A DNA stretch of 59,870 bases from assembly GCA_013619125.1 (NCBI GenBank), contig JABXKS010000032.1, positions 1 to 59,870 of the forward strand, written 5' to 3'. Position 1 is the first letter of the stretch. Each line of letters opens with the position of its first letter. The position numbers and the translations under genes were made by a program. The notes beneath the pieces are model-generated. The model ran no database searches. It was not told the origin of the DNA and saw nothing but the letters and a program-made list of their open reading frames with translations. Shown here in pieces: positions 16,702 to 25,512 of this stretch. The DNA is from Clostridiales bacterium (GTDB lineage Bacteria > Bacillota > Clostridia > Tissierellales > GPF-1).

Positions 16702-17640
16702 GTGGAAAAAAAGAATGGTTTTTTTAACAAATTATTCGGCGGACTGGAAAAAACCCGCCAACAGCTGACGGATCGCATCAGTGCCCTCGTCAGCGGACAT
16801 AGCGAATTAGATGAAGAATTTTATGAAGAACTGGAAGAGATTCTTATCCTGTCGGATATGAGCTTCGAGACAGTGGAAGCATTGATTGAAGAGGTGAAAA
16901 AACGCGCAAGAAAGATGGGAACGAAAGAGTCTCGGGTCGCGGAAACCCTGCTTCGGGAAATCCTAATCGACTGGCTAACCGATCCTCCAAAGGAATCAGA
17001 ACTAAAATCGAAACTTCATATTCTGTTGGTGGTTGGTGTGAACGGCGCCGGGAAAACGACAACCTGCGGGAAAATCGCCGCTTTGGAGAAAAATAATGGC
17101 CTTCAGGTGATGCTGGCCGCGGCAGACACGTTTCGTGCTGCTGCCGTAGAGCAATTGATGATTTGGGGCGAGCGAGCTGAAGTGCCCGTTATTTCTCAAG
17201 GACAGGGTGCGGATCCTGCAGCAGTTGTTTTCGATGCCATTCAAGCCGCCAAATCTCGAGACGTCGATTTGTTGATCTGCGACACTGCCGGTCGTCTCCA
17301 CAACAAAAAAAATCTGATGCTGGAATTAGAAAAAATCCATCGCGTATTAAAGCGGGAAGCGGCAGATGCAAGCATCGAAGTCTTGCTTGTTTTGGACGCA
17401 ACAACCGGACAGAATGCCGTGCACCAAGCCAAAACCTTCCATGCGATCACGCCGCTTGACGGGATTATCCTGACCAAGCTTGACGGAAGTTCAAAGGGCG
17501 GTGTCATTGTACCCATTGTGAAGGATCTTCAGATCCCGATTCAGTTTATTGGGGTAGGGGAAGGAATCGATGATTTGCAGGAATTTAACGCGGAAAAATT
17601 TGTTGATGCATTATTTCCTCAAACCGTTGACAAAGCGTAG
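16702..17640 (+). CDS. ftsY: Signal recognition particle receptor FtsY
   Basis: 312 residues, a short FtsY lacking the long acidic N-terminal domain of enterobacterial forms. An N domain (about 15-95) is followed by the SRP GTPase G domain: GVNGAGKTTT (112-121), AADTFRAAAVEQL, DTAGR, TKLDGSSKGG, and FIGVGEGIDDL. It docks ribosome-SRP complexes at the membrane. The start is GTG with AGGAGG ten bases upstream, beginning 12 bases after smc. Confidence 0.96.
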   Translation: MEKKNGFFNKLFGGLEKTRQQLTDRISALVSGHSELDEEFYEELEEILILSDMSFETVEALIEEVKKRARKMGTKESRVAETLLREILIDWLTDPPKESELKSKLHILLVVGVNGAGKTTTCGKIAALEKNNGLQVMLAAADTFRAAAVEQLMIWGERAEVPVISQGQGADPAAVVFDAIQAAKSRDVDLLICDTAGRLHNKKNLMLELEKIHRVLKREAADASIEVLLVLDATTGQNAVHQAKTFHAITPLDGIILTKLDGSSKGGVIVPIVKDLQIPIQFIGVGEGIDDLQEFNAEKFVDALFPQTVDKA

Positions 17641-17655
17641 AAAAACAAGTATACT
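17627..17655 (+). promoter_or_regulatory. Promoter of ylxM-ffh inside the end of ftsY
   Basis: TTGACA (17627-17632) and TATACT (17650-17655) have a 17-base spacer. The spacer contains the ftsY stop codon. It would give ylxM-ffh expression independent of smc-ftsY. Confidence 0.8.
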
Positions 17656-17694
17656 TTGATTACTGTCAAGTAAAAACCTTTACAGAGGTGGAAA

Positions 17695-18045
17695 ATGAAT
17701 CTTGAAGAATTGACACTGCATTACGATTTTTATGGAAAGCTTTTAAGTAATAGACAACAAGAAGTTGTCCATATGATTTGTGAAGAAGACTTTAGTTTAA
17801 CGGAGTCCGGTGAAAACCTGGGCATTACCAAACAAGCCGTATCTGAGGTGTTGCGTCGTTCAACAAAGAAGCTTCAATCTTTCGAAGAGAAACTTGGAAT
17901 GATTCAACGTTTTCAAAAGGTTGTCGCTCAATTGGAATTGATCGATCGAGAGCTCGGAACCATAGACCAAGTCCTCGACAAATCCCAACATGCTGAAATC
18001 CAGCACATGCGACAACAAATAAAAAATATGATGAAACAATTTTAG
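17695..18045 (+). CDS. ylxM: YlxM family SRP-associated protein (UPF0122)
   Basis: 116 residues. The N-terminal helix-turn-helix resembling sigma-70 region 4 reads LSNRQQEVVHMICEEDFSLT then GITKQAVSEVLRRS, with a coiled tail. Family members bind the SRP in Gram-positive bacteria, and the gene is almost always next to ffh, eight bases downstream here. No other sigma factor region is present, so it is not a sigma factor. The usual alanine in the turn (EIAE) is ESGENLG in this protein. Confidence 0.9.
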   Translation: MNLEELTLHYDFYGKLLSNRQQEVVHMICEEDFSLTESGENLGITKQAVSEVLRRSTKKLQSFEEKLGMIQRFQKVVAQLELIDRELGTIDQVLDKSQHAEIQHMRQQIKNMMKQF

Positions 18046-18053
18046 GTGATGAC

Positions 18054-19403
18054 ATGGCAAACTTATTCGAAAATCTATCGGACCGCATACAAGGTTCATT
18101 AAAAAAACTGACACAACGCGGTAAATTGACAGAAAAAGATGTAAATGCTGCCTTACGTGAGGTCAAACTGGCTCTACTTGAAGCCGATGTCAACTATAAG
18201 GTCGTCAAAGACTTTATCGGTAAAATCAAAGAGCGTGCGATTGGCATAGAGATTCTTGACTCACTCAATGCAGGACAACAGGTTGTCAAGATCGTGAATG
18301 AAGAGCTCGCCGAGCTAATGGGCGGCAAATCAGAAGCGTTGAAACTTGAAGGCATGCCTGCCGTCTTGATGTTATGTGGTCTGCAGGGCGCCGGTAAAAC
18401 GACGATGGCGGCCAAACTGGCCAAAAAAATTAGCGAACAGGGACACGCACCACTCTTGGTGGCCTGTGACGTCTATCGACCTGCTGCTATTCAACAGCTT
18501 AAGGTTGTTGGTGGGCAAGTCGATGTCCCCGTATTTTCTATCGACGGATCACAAGATCCTGTGAAAATTGCCAATGAATCCATTGACTTCGCCCGCAAAA
18601 ACGGCCGCGATGTCGTGATTCTCGATACAGCTGGACGCCTTCAAATCGATGAAACCTTGATGACAGAGCTTCAGGATATTGTCGCTTCCGTTGTTCCGAA
18701 AGAAATTCTTTTGGTCGTTGATGCCATGACAGGGCAAGAAGCCGTTAATGTGGCAAAAACATTTGAAGACCGATTGCATTTGACTGGTGTTGTCTTGACA
18801 AAACTGGACGGCGATGCTCGCGGCGGTGCTGCTTTATCAATTCGAGCGGCAACGGGGAAACCGATCAAGTATGTTGGTTTAGGTGAAAAGGTCGATGACC
18901 TTGAAGTTTTCCATCCGGATCGAATGGCTTCACGCATTCTGGGCATGGGCGATGTCTTAAGCCTCATTGAAAAAGCGCAAGGTGCCTATGATGAAAAGCA
19001 AGCCCAAGCACTAGAGGCCAAGATTCGAAAGCAGCAATTTGATCTCAACGATTTTTTGGATCAATTGCAGCAATTGAAAAAAATGGGATCCGTTCAAGAT
19101 TTGATCGGTATGATTCCAGGTATGAATAAAAAACAATTGCAGGGTGCCGAGGTCAATGAAAAAGATCTTGTATACACGGAGGCAATTATCCTCTCGATGA
19201 CTCAGAAAGAGAGAATAAACCCATCCATTATTGATGGGAAACGACGCAAGCGTATTGCGCGCGGTAGTGGTACTACCGTCCAACAAGTTAATCAGCTGCT
19301 GAAACAATATAAAGAAATGAAAAAAATGATGAAGCAGATGACGAATATGCAAAAACAGTTTAAACGACGTGGGAAAATGAAATTACCTTTCCCGGGTCGA
19401 TAA
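18054..19403 (+). CDS. ffh: Signal recognition particle protein Ffh
   Basis: 449 residues. N domain 1-90; G domain with [13 protein letters not shown] (109-121), [15 protein letters not shown] and the closing loop [12 protein letters not shown]; then a methionine-rich M domain (about 300-449) with RIARGSGT and [14 protein letters not shown], which binds SRP RNA and signal sequences. It pairs with FtsY encoded two genes upstream. The start has AGGTGA upstream. Confidence 0.97.
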   Translation: MANLFENLSDRIQGSLKKLTQRGKLTEKDVNAALREVKLALLEADVNYKVVKDFIGKIKERAIGIEILDSLNAGQQVVKIVNEELAELMGGKSEALKLEGMPAVLMLCGLQGAGKTTMAAKLAKKISEQGHAPLLVACDVYRPAAIQQLKVVGGQVDVPVFSIDGSQDPVKIANESIDFARKNGRDVVILDTAGRLQIDETLMTELQDIVASVVPKEILLVVDAMTGQEAVNVAKTFEDRLHLTGVVLTKLDGDARGGAALSIRAATGKPIKYVGLGEKVDDLEVFHPDRMASRILGMGDVLSLIEKAQGAYDEKQAQALEAKIRKQQFDLNDFLDQLQQLKKMGSVQDLIGMIPGMNKKQLQGAEVNEKDLVYTEAIILSMTQKERINPSIIDGKRRKRIARGSGTTVQQVNQLLKQYKEMKKMMKQMTNMQKQFKRRGKMKLPFPGR

Positions 19404-19419
19404 AGAGGAGGTGAACAGG

Positions 19420-19689
19420 ATGGCAGTAAAAATTCGTTTAAAGCGTATAGGTGCTAAGAAGAAGCCGTTCTATCGTATTGTGGTGGCAGATTCTAGATCC
19501 CCACGTGATGGAAAATTTATCGAGGAAATCGGAACATACAATCCCGTTTCAGTGCCAAAGCAATTTTCTGTAGACTCAGAAAAAGTGCTTAAGTGGATAT
19601 CTACCGGAGCGAAACCAACAGATACAGTAGATCGTTTATTCAAGAACAATGGTGTATACGACGTGAAATCTGAAGAGCAGGGAGAATAG
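19420..19689 (+). CDS. rpsP: 30S ribosomal protein S16
   Basis: 89 residues. It begins [31 protein letters not shown] in pieces typical of S16, followed by GTYNPV and the [13 protein letters not shown] segment. The ATG at 19420 is used because GAGGAGGTG sits seven bases upstream. An upstream in-frame GTG overlaps that site. It heads the conserved rpsP-khpA-rimM-trmD-rplS set. Confidence 0.97.
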   Translation: MAVKIRLKRIGAKKKPFYRIVVADSRSPRDGKFIEEIGTYNPVSVPKQFSVDSEKVLKWISTGAKPTDTVDRLFKNNGVYDVKSEEQGE

Positions 19690-19698
19690 GGGGTTATC

Positions 19699-19926
19699 AT
19701 GAAAGACATGGTAATGATGATTGTGAAATCCCTTGTTGACCAGCCAGATTCTGTTGAGATCAATGAAATTGAAGGCACACAAACGATCATTCTGGAAGTT
19801 AAGGTTGCTTCTGACGATATGGGCAAGATTATCGGTAAGCAAGGACGCATTGCGAAGGCAATTCGAACTGTTGTAAAAGCAGCAGCTATTAAACTGGATA
19901 AAAGAGTCGTTGTAGAAATCATCTAA
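19699..19926 (+). CDS. khpA: KH-domain RNA-binding protein KhpA
   Basis: 75 residues, a single KH domain with the GxxG-containing loop in GKIIGKQGRIAKAIRTVVKA. KhpA binds RNA, usually with KhpB/EloR, and in streptococci affects cell elongation and division. Its place between rpsP and rimM is highly conserved. The end overlaps a terminator hairpin. Confidence 0.93.
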   Translation: MKDMVMMIVKSLVDQPDSVEINEIEGTQTIILEVKVASDDMGKIIGKQGRIAKAIRTVVKAAAIKLDKRVVVEII

Positions 19927-19950
19927 GGGTTAGCTTTGCTAACCCTTTTT
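19925..19950 (+). terminator. Hairpin between khpA and rimM
   Basis: A perfect 10-bp stem AAGGGTTAGC (19925-19934)/GCTAACCCTT (19938-19947), loop TTT, and a five-T tract. It covers the khpA stop codon and ends a few bases before the rimM ribosome site. No promoter fits in between. Confidence 0.75.
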
Positions 19951-19965
19951 GATTGGTGGGAGATT

Positions 19966-20469
19966 ATGAATGAAATCAAGATAGGCACAATCCAACGCCC
20001 CCATGGAATCAAGGGGGAGTTGATTATTCGCTTTGATCGCGAGAATCCCGAGAAGGTTTTGGATTTGCCATTTATTTTAATTGAAGATGAAATGGATATA
20101 TTTGAGATTGCAGAAATGCGCGCACACAAGAAGCAATTTATTGTCAAACTGAAGGGCATTGATCATATCCGACAGGCTGAACCATTGCGAGGGCGTTCCA
20201 TTCTCGTGGATTCTTGGCCGGAAAACGAATTGCAAGAAGATGAGTACTTTGTCGAAGATCTGATTGGAATTGAAGTCATCGAGGAGTCAGGCCGTTCGAT
20301 CGGTCATCTTCACTCCATTATCGAATCACCCGCCAATGAAATTTATGTTGTCGAAGGTCCATATGGACAGGTGTTGATACCGGCGGTTTCTGCCTTCATC
20401 CTTTCGGTTTCCATAGACGAACAGCAAATACGTGTACGGCTTTTGGAGGGGATGATCAATGAAGATTGA
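19966..20469 (+). CDS. rimM: Ribosome maturation factor RimM
   Basis: 167 residues. The N-terminal RimM domain IGTIQRPHGIKGELIIRF is followed by a PRC-barrel (about 95-165; YFVEDLIGIEVI to VLIPAVSAFILSV). It helps mature the 30S head domain around S19. The start at 19966 has GGTGGGA upstream; an in-frame ATG at 19936 lies inside the terminator hairpin. It overlaps trmD by 11 bases. Confidence 0.95.
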   Translation: MNEIKIGTIQRPHGIKGELIIRFDRENPEKVLDLPFILIEDEMDIFEIAEMRAHKKQFIVKLKGIDHIRQAEPLRGRSILVDSWPENELQEDEYFVEDLIGIEVIEESGRSIGHLHSIIESPANEIYVVEGPYGQVLIPAVSAFILSVSIDEQQIRVRLLEGMINED

Positions 20470-21145
20470 TATTTTAACGCTATTCCCAGAATTTTTTACG
20501 CCCTTTCTCACAACCAGCATCATCGGCCGTGCGATTGAAGCGGAACAGGTTCATATAGAAGCCTCTAATATTCGTGACTTTGCCTATGACAAGCACAAGC
20601 GAGTTGATGATTACTGTTTTGGAGGAGGTCCCGGGATGCTGATGAAGCCTGAGCCTCTGGCACGTGCCATTGATGACAAAAATTCTGATGAGGCCATTGT
20701 AATCTTTCTGTCCCCAAAAGGAGAGCTGCTTACACAAGCGCTAGCCGATGAGCTCGCATTATCATCTCATCTTATTTTGGTTTGCGGTCATTACGAAGGA
20801 ATTGATCAAAGAGTGATTGATTCGCGCATTCATCGCGAAATTTCCATTGGAGACTACGTCTTAACTGGCGGAGAACTTCCGGCCATGGTATTGTCGGATG
20901 CCATTATCCGATTATTGCCAGGTGTTCTTGGAGAGGGGTCCGCGGATGATGAGTCCCTTAGAAGCGGACTACTTGAGTATCCGCAGTACACGAGACCGCG
21001 CGTTTTCGAGGGCATTGAAGTTCCCGAGGTATTGCTTTCCGGAAATCACAAAGCCATTGACGACTGGAGAAAAGAACAGTCAATCTTGGAAACAAAAGAA
21101 AAACGACAAGATTTATATGAAAAGCATCAAAATAAAAACAAGTAG
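20459..21145 (+). CDS. trmD: tRNA (guanine-N1-)-methyltransferase TrmD
   Basis: 228 residues. It makes m1G37 in tRNAs for Leu, Pro and Arg, preventing +1 frameshifts. It has a SPOUT-class trefoil knot: CFGGGPGMLMKPEP, LVCGHYEGIDQRV, and SIGDYVLTGGELPAMVLSDA. The C-terminal helical domain is slightly short and ends in lysine-rich residues. GGAGGGG inside rimM serves as ribosome site, so the two genes are coupled. Confidence 0.97.
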   Translation: MKIDILTLFPEFFTPFLTTSIIGRAIEAEQVHIEASNIRDFAYDKHKRVDDYCFGGGPGMLMKPEPLARAIDDKNSDEAIVIFLSPKGELLTQALADELALSSHLILVCGHYEGIDQRVIDSRIHREISIGDYVLTGGELPAMVLSDAIIRLLPGVLGEGSADDESLRSGLLEYPQYTRPRVFEGIEVPEVLLSGNHKAIDDWRKEQSILETKEKRQDLYEKHQNKNK

Positions 21146-21149
21146 AAGC

Positions 21150-21178
21150 TTGCAGGAAACTGTAAGAAATGCTATACT
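21150..21178 (+). promoter_or_regulatory. Promoter of rplS
   Basis: TTGCAG (21150-21155) and TATACT (21173-21178) with a 17-base spacer, just after the trmD stop. It gives a leader of roughly 55 bases before rplS. Confidence 0.8.
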
Positions 21179-21184
21179 TATTCG

Positions 21185-21241
21185 GTACTACGGGCGTTCC
21201 TCTGCTGCGCTGCATGAACGTCTAGATAGAGGAGGAAAATC
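21185..21241 (+). promoter_or_regulatory. Structured rplS leader (candidate L19 leader)
   Basis: GGCGTTC (21193-21199) pairs with GAACGTC (21216-21222), one G-U pair included, around a GC-rich apical part with CTGCTGCGCTGC. The ribosome site GAGGAGG follows at about 21230. Firmicutes are known to carry an autoregulatory L19 leader before rplS. Position and size fit, but the consensus was not checked. Confidence 0.45.
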
Positions 21242-21589
21242 ATGGATTTGATTAAATTAGTAGAACAAGCGCAATTGCGTTCTGACCTTTCTGACTTTGG
21301 TGTAGGTGATACCATTCGTGTTCATTACCACATTAAAGAGGGAACCCGCGAACGTGTTCAGGTTTTTGAAGGAACTGTTATGAAGCAACAAGGCGAAAGT
21401 GCACGTAAGACGTTTACTGTCCGCAAGGTCACTTATGGCGTCGGCGTCGAAAGAACCTTTGTTGCAAGCTCTCCAAAAATCGAAAAGATTGAAGTGACTC
21501 GCCAAGGTAAGGTACGTCGTGCAAGATTGAATTACTTGCGTGAACGAACTGGAAAAAGTGCGAAAGTCAAAGAAAAGAAAAACTACTAG
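21242..21589 (+). CDS. rplS: 50S ribosomal protein L19
   Basis: 115 residues. [36 protein letters not shown] and [18 protein letters not shown]-like segments are diagnostic of L19. GAGGAGG precedes the start. It has its own promoter after trmD and a hairpin at its end. Confidence 0.97.
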   Translation: MDLIKLVEQAQLRSDLSDFGVGDTIRVHYHIKEGTRERVQVFEGTVMKQQGESARKTFTVRKVTYGVGVERTFVASSPKIEKIEVTRQGKVRRARLNYLRERTGKSAKVKEKKNY

Positions 21590-21591
21590 AG

Positions 21592-21615
21592 ATAAGGGGC
21601 TTTGCCCCTTATTTT
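21592..21615 (+). terminator. Hairpin between rplS and rbgA
   Basis: Stem ATAAGGGGC (21592-21600)/GCCCCTTAT (21604-21612), loop TTT, then only a short TTT tract. The rbgA ribosome site AAGGAGG begins a few bases later. Probably a partial terminator. Confidence 0.6.
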
Positions 21616-21633
21616 CATGTAAGGAGGTTCAAT

Positions 21634-22509
21634 ATGAATATCAATTGGTTCCCAGGCCATATGAAAAAAACAAGAGAATTGATCCAAGCGAATCTAAAGT
21701 TGGTTGATCTTGTGATCGAACTAGTTGACGCGCGAATTCCTTTCAGCAGTCGAAATCCCGAAATGCAGATTTTGGCAAAGGGGAAAAGACGGATTCTTCT
21801 TTTTAATAAATGTGATCTAGCAGATCCTCAGCGCACAAAAGAATGGAAAGAATTTTATGAAGCGCAGGGTGAAACTGTCTTCTTAATGTCTGCTTTGTCT
21901 CCAAAAGACATTGCAAGATTTATGCGATTTATGGATCAAATTGGCGAAGAGCAACAAAAGAAAAAGGAATCAAAAGGGATCATTTTAAACCAAGTACGAG
22001 CGATGATCATCGGAATTCCCAATGTGGGAAAATCGACTTTCATCAATTCCTTGGTAGGAAAGAAGAGCGCAAAAACCGGAAACCGTCCAGGAGTAACCAA
22101 GGGCAAACAATGGATCAAATTGCCAGGCCGTCTTCAATTGCTGGATACTCCAGGGGTTCTATGGCCCAAATTCAATGACCAACGTGTCGCTCGCCACCTC
22201 GCCTTTACCGGTGCGATTCGAGACGATATTATGGACACTGAAACGCTGGCGCTTCGAATGATCGAACGCCTTCAAGTGGTCGCGGTCAACGCATTGGAAA
22301 GCCGATACCCCGTGGATGCAAATCCAGAGCGTCCCGCCATTGAGGTAATGGATGACATCGCCAAACAAAGGGGATGTATCCTGAGAGGCAACGAACCGGA
22401 TTACACCCGAGTCGCGAATGTTATTCTCGAGGAGTATCGAAAGGGTAAAATGGGCAGAATCACCTTTGATCGCGTGGAGGAAATGCGGGATGAGAATGAA
22501 TCGTCGTGA
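21634..22509 (+). CDS. rbgA: Ribosome biogenesis GTPase RbgA (YlqF)
   Basis: 291 residues. It is a circularly permuted GTPase: G4 NKCD (58-61) comes before G1 GIPNVGKS (127-134) and G3 DTPGVLWP. N-terminal NWFPGHMKKTRE is typical. It drives a late step of 50S assembly in Gram-positive bacteria. AAGGAGG precedes the start. Its end overlaps yraN by 20 bases. Confidence 0.95.
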   Translation: MNINWFPGHMKKTRELIQANLKLVDLVIELVDARIPFSSRNPEMQILAKGKRRILLFNKCDLADPQRTKEWKEFYEAQGETVFLMSALSPKDIARFMRFMDQIGEEQQKKKESKGIILNQVRAMIIGIPNVGKSTFINSLVGKKSAKTGNRPGVTKGKQWIKLPGRLQLLDTPGVLWPKFNDQRVARHLAFTGAIRDDIMDTETLALRMIERLQVVAVNALESRYPVDANPERPAIEVMDDIAKQRGCILRGNEPDYTRVANVILEEYRKGKMGRITFDRVEEMRDENESS

Positions 22510-22849
22510 AAAAGGCGCAATGTATGAGCAGAAGAGTGCTTCCTATCTTGAATCTCTGGGGTATCAAGTTTGCGCGATGAATTATCGCACAAGGGTCGGA
22601 GAAATCGATTTGATTGTCAAGGACAAAGAAACCTTTGTTTTTGTAGAGGTAAAAAGTCTGCTCGCCAACCTTGATTTTCATCCCAGCGAACGAGTTGATT
22701 ACCGAAAACAGCAAAGAATTAGAAAAGTCGCCGTTCAGTATATGCTTGAAATCAATGAATATGAGAAAAGCCCCATGCGCTTTGATGTCATGGCGTGGCA
22801 ATTGCTTGCTGGAAAAGAAAATTTTCAACATTATATCAATGCTTTCTAA
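22490..22849 (+). CDS. yraN: UPF0102 family nuclease-like protein YraN
   Basis: 119 residues. N-terminal KGAMYEQKSASYLESLGY, then GEIDLIVKDKETFVFVEVK, which contains the acidic and lysine residues of a PD-(D/E)xK nuclease fold. Biochemical role unknown. The ATG at 22490 is chosen because GTGGAGG lies nine bases upstream. The longer in-frame reading from 22418 lies wholly inside rbgA. The comM promoter follows. Confidence 0.88.
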   Translation: MRMNRREKGAMYEQKSASYLESLGYQVCAMNYRTRVGEIDLIVKDKETFVFVEVKSLLANLDFHPSERVDYRKQQRIRKVAVQYMLEINEYEKSPMRFDVMAWQLLAGKENFQHYINAF

Positions 22850-22855
22850 TTGATT

Positions 22856-22884
22856 TTGCATCCTGTCTATAAATTGGTTAAAAT
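22856..22884 (+). promoter_or_regulatory. Probable promoter of comM-dprA-topA-codY
   Basis: TTGCAT (22856-22861) and TAAAAT (22879-22884) with a 17-base spacer, about 30 bases before comM. Confidence 0.65.
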
Positions 22885-22914
22885 ATAACCGAAAGATTAG
22901 TCAGGAGGCACAAT

Positions 22915-24447
22915 ATGTTAACGATCGTACAAACCTGCACTCTCATCGGAATCGATGGTGTTGTGATACGAGTCGAAGTCAATTTATCCAATGGATTGCC
23001 GGGATTCTCAATTGTTGGCCTAGCAGATCCATCGATCAAGGAAGCGAAAGAACGCGTGCGTGTATGCATTCAAAACAGCGGTTTTTCCTTTCCGGTCAAA
23101 AAGATCGTCGTCAATTTGGCCCCAGCAAGCATCAAAAAAAGCGGCACCCATTTTGATTTTTCCATTGCCGTCGGAATCCTGATTGCCTCGGAACAAATAG
23201 AAAAGACAACCCCCCGCAGCGAAGCCTTCTTAGCAGAATGTTCGTTGAATGGAGACATTCGAGGCGTTATCGGTTGTTTGCCTATGGTTTTAGCCTTGAA
23301 ATCTGCGGGCGTAAAACGAATTTTTCTCTCGGAGGAGAATTGGATCGAGTGCCTGATGGTAAAAGAAATCGAGCTTATTCCAGTAAAAGATTTAACGGAT
23401 TTTGTTGCCTGTTACCACAACAAAAAGGAAACAGAACCGCGATCCGCTCTTGACAAGGTGGATCAGATCCATTATTCTGTGTTAGGTGATTTTTCTGACA
23501 TTCAGGGACAAAGCGAAGCCGTACGCGCCATGCAAATTGCGGCGGCCGGCCGTCACAATGCATTGATGATTGGTGGCCCCGGGGTAGGAAAGACCATGAT
23601 CGCCAAGCGTATGCCAACCATTATGCCTCTTTTGACGGAAGAAGAACAGATTGCCACCATGAAGATCCATAGTGTGGCTGGAATGCCGCTGGAAACGATC
23701 ATACAAGGGCTCCCGCCAGTTCGCATGCCACACCATACCATTACGAAGGCTGCTTTGGTTGGGGGAGGAAATCGCGTGCTGCCTGGAGAAATTTCTCTGG
23801 CGCATCACGGAATTTTATTTTTGGACGAATTGCCGGAGTTTGATCGACACACCTTGGAATTGCTACGAGAACCCATCGAAGAGCATCGTATTCGTATTGC
23901 TCGTTCCGCCCATTCCATTGAATTTCCATCCGATTTTATTTTAATCGCTGCCATGAATCCTTGTCCATGCGGGAACTACGGAAGCAAATATCACCCCTGC
24001 ACCTGCAGTCGCAGGGAACGGAAACGCTATCTTGACCATATCAGCGGGCCATTGCGCGATCGTTTGGATCTATTTATCGAAATGGAAGAACCGCTCTATA
24101 CATACGAACCGTCTCAAAAAACGGTTACTTCACAAGAGTTGCGTGCAAGCGTACTCCTTGCAAGACAACATCAAACAGAACGCTATCAGCATGAGATGTT
24201 CCACTCCAATGCAGAATTAGCGGGTGGGGAATTGTCGAAATATTGCCAATTGAGTCGTGACTCAAAGAGACTTCTGCAACAAGCCAATAGGAAGTTGCGA
24301 ATCTCCTTGCGTTCCATCGTAAGAATCCAGCGAATTGCCAGAACCATTGCCGATTTAGATCAAGAAGATCAGATCAAAGAGGCGCATTTGTTGGAGGCCA
24401 TTCATTATAAGCAAAATAGCAGTCGCTATTGGGGGGATGGAGAATGA
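22915..24447 (+). CDS. comM: ComM/YifB family AAA+ ATPase (Mg-chelatase-like)
   Basis: 510 residues. An N-terminal Lon-protease-like fold (about 1-170, GLPGFSIVGLADPSIKEAKERV) is followed by an AAA+ domain: Walker A GGPGVGKT (220-227), Walker B LFLDELPEF, and the cysteine-bearing insert NPCPCGNYG. ComM is a hexameric helicase that extends branch migration during natural transformation in Gram-negative species. Here it sits directly upstream of dprA with an ATGA overlap, supporting a DNA-uptake or recombination role. Confidence 0.92.
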   Translation: MLTIVQTCTLIGIDGVVIRVEVNLSNGLPGFSIVGLADPSIKEAKERVRVCIQNSGFSFPVKKIVVNLAPASIKKSGTHFDFSIAVGILIASEQIEKTTPRSEAFLAECSLNGDIRGVIGCLPMVLALKSAGVKRIFLSEENWIECLMVKEIELIPVKDLTDFVACYHNKKETEPRSALDKVDQIHYSVLGDFSDIQGQSEAVRAMQIAAAGRHNALMIGGPGVGKTMIAKRMPTIMPLLTEEEQIATMKIHSVAGMPLETIIQGLPPVRMPHHTITKAALVGGGNRVLPGEISLAHHGILFLDELPEFDRHTLELLREPIEEHRIRIARSAHSIEFPSDFILIAAMNPCPCGNYGSKYHPCTCSRRERKRYLDHISGPLRDRLDLFIEMEEPLYTYEPSQKTVTSQELRASVLLARQHQTERYQHEMFHSNAELAGGELSKYCQLSRDSKRLLQQANRKLRISLRSIVRIQRIARTIADLDQEDQIKEAHLLEAIHYKQNSSRYWGDGE

Positions 24448-25508
24448 AGCTGTTCATTGCATGGCTCAACGCCAAGCATTGTCCCTATGCTGATCTTCGT
24501 TTTCTTATTCAGCACAAGGACATCCTAGAAACAATACTAGCTGATCCAAAACACGGCGGTTATACCGATGTCCTGACCAAAAAAACAAATCAAGCCATTC
24601 GCAACTACATGCCCGACTCCTTTAAAGAACGATTGGAGAAGCAATTGGTTGAGAATGAAACCAGAATACTACTTTGGAAAGACCCTGATTACCCAGAGGG
24701 CTTTTATGAAGTAGACGATCCTCCACCCATCCTTTATCTGCGAGGGAAAGGAGCCTTTCCGCCGCAAAGAGCGATGGCGATCGTTGGATCAAGGCACGTC
24801 ACGCGCTATGGTGCACGGGCCACAGAACGCTTCTCGTCCGAGCTCTCCGTGGAAAAGATTACAATTGTCAGCGGATTTGCCGAAGGAATTGACAGCATTG
24901 CGCATCGTTCCGCCCTTCAAGTTGGCGAAACCATTGCCGTGTTGGGTGGTGGAATCGATTGGATTTATCCAAAGAGCAACGAAGGGTTGTATTACGATAT
25001 TGCGGCTCGAGGAACCCTGGTCACAGAGTTCCCGTTTGGCGAAAAGCCTTTCGGACATCATTTTCCATTTCGGAATCGCTTGATCAGTGGATTGTCTGAG
25101 GCCATCCTCTTTATGGAAGGCACTCATAAAAGCGGCGCTTTATCCACTATCCGACATGGACTCAATCAAGGAAAAGAAATCTACGCCCTACCAGGTGACA
25201 TTGATAGAAAGAACAGTGAAGGTCCTAACCAGTTGATCTTTGACGGTGCGGAACCTCTGCTTGGACTGGAACAAATTTTAGCGAAGAGCGGTAGGGAAAG
25301 AACGGCTGGTGAAACCATCCAATCGAATTCTTTGTCCTCGCTGGAAAAATTGATTTACAACTTGATTGCAAAGGAACCCTGTAGTGTGCAACATCTTCAT
25401 AATTTGTCAAACCAATCAATACATGATATCGTAAGCGTACTCACTTCCTTGGAGCTGAAATCTTTGATTCATCGACAAGGAAATCAATTCTATCGAACCG
25501 GGAGGTAA
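24444..25508 (+). CDS. dprA: DNA processing protein DprA
   Basis: 354 residues. The central Rossmann-like domain has AIVGSRHVTRYG, VSGFAEGIDSIAHRSAL, AVLGGGIDWIYPKSN, FPFRNRLISGLSE, SGALSTIRHGLNQGKEIYALPG. It has a helical N-terminal part and a winged-helix-like C-terminus. It protects incoming single-stranded DNA and loads RecA. The start is ATG 24444, which overlaps the comM stop; a reading from 24429 would lie within the ribosome site. Confidence 0.95.
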   Translation: MKLFIAWLNAKHCPYADLRFLIQHKDILETILADPKHGGYTDVLTKKTNQAIRNYMPDSFKERLEKQLVENETRILLWKDPDYPEGFYEVDDPPPILYLRGKGAFPPQRAMAIVGSRHVTRYGARATERFSSELSVEKITIVSGFAEGIDSIAHRSALQVGETIAVLGGGIDWIYPKSNEGLYYDIAARGTLVTEFPFGEKPFGHHFPFRNRLISGLSEAILFMEGTHKSGALSTIRHGLNQGKEIYALPGDIDRKNSEGPNQLIFDGAEPLLGLEQILAKSGRERTAGETIQSNSLSSLEKLIYNLIAKEPCSVQHLHNLSNQSIHDIVSVLTSLELKSLIHRQGNQFYRTGR

Positions 25509-25512
25509 CAAG

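Noticed and set aside
19470-19922. 150-codon minus-strand frame opposite rpsP-khpA.
   Set aside because: It is fully antisense to two conserved short genes. Its composition reflects their complements.
22490-22849. YraN as a restriction endonuclease.
   Set aside because: It has the general PD-(D/E)xK residues but belongs to the universal UPF0102 family and has no methyltransferase partner.
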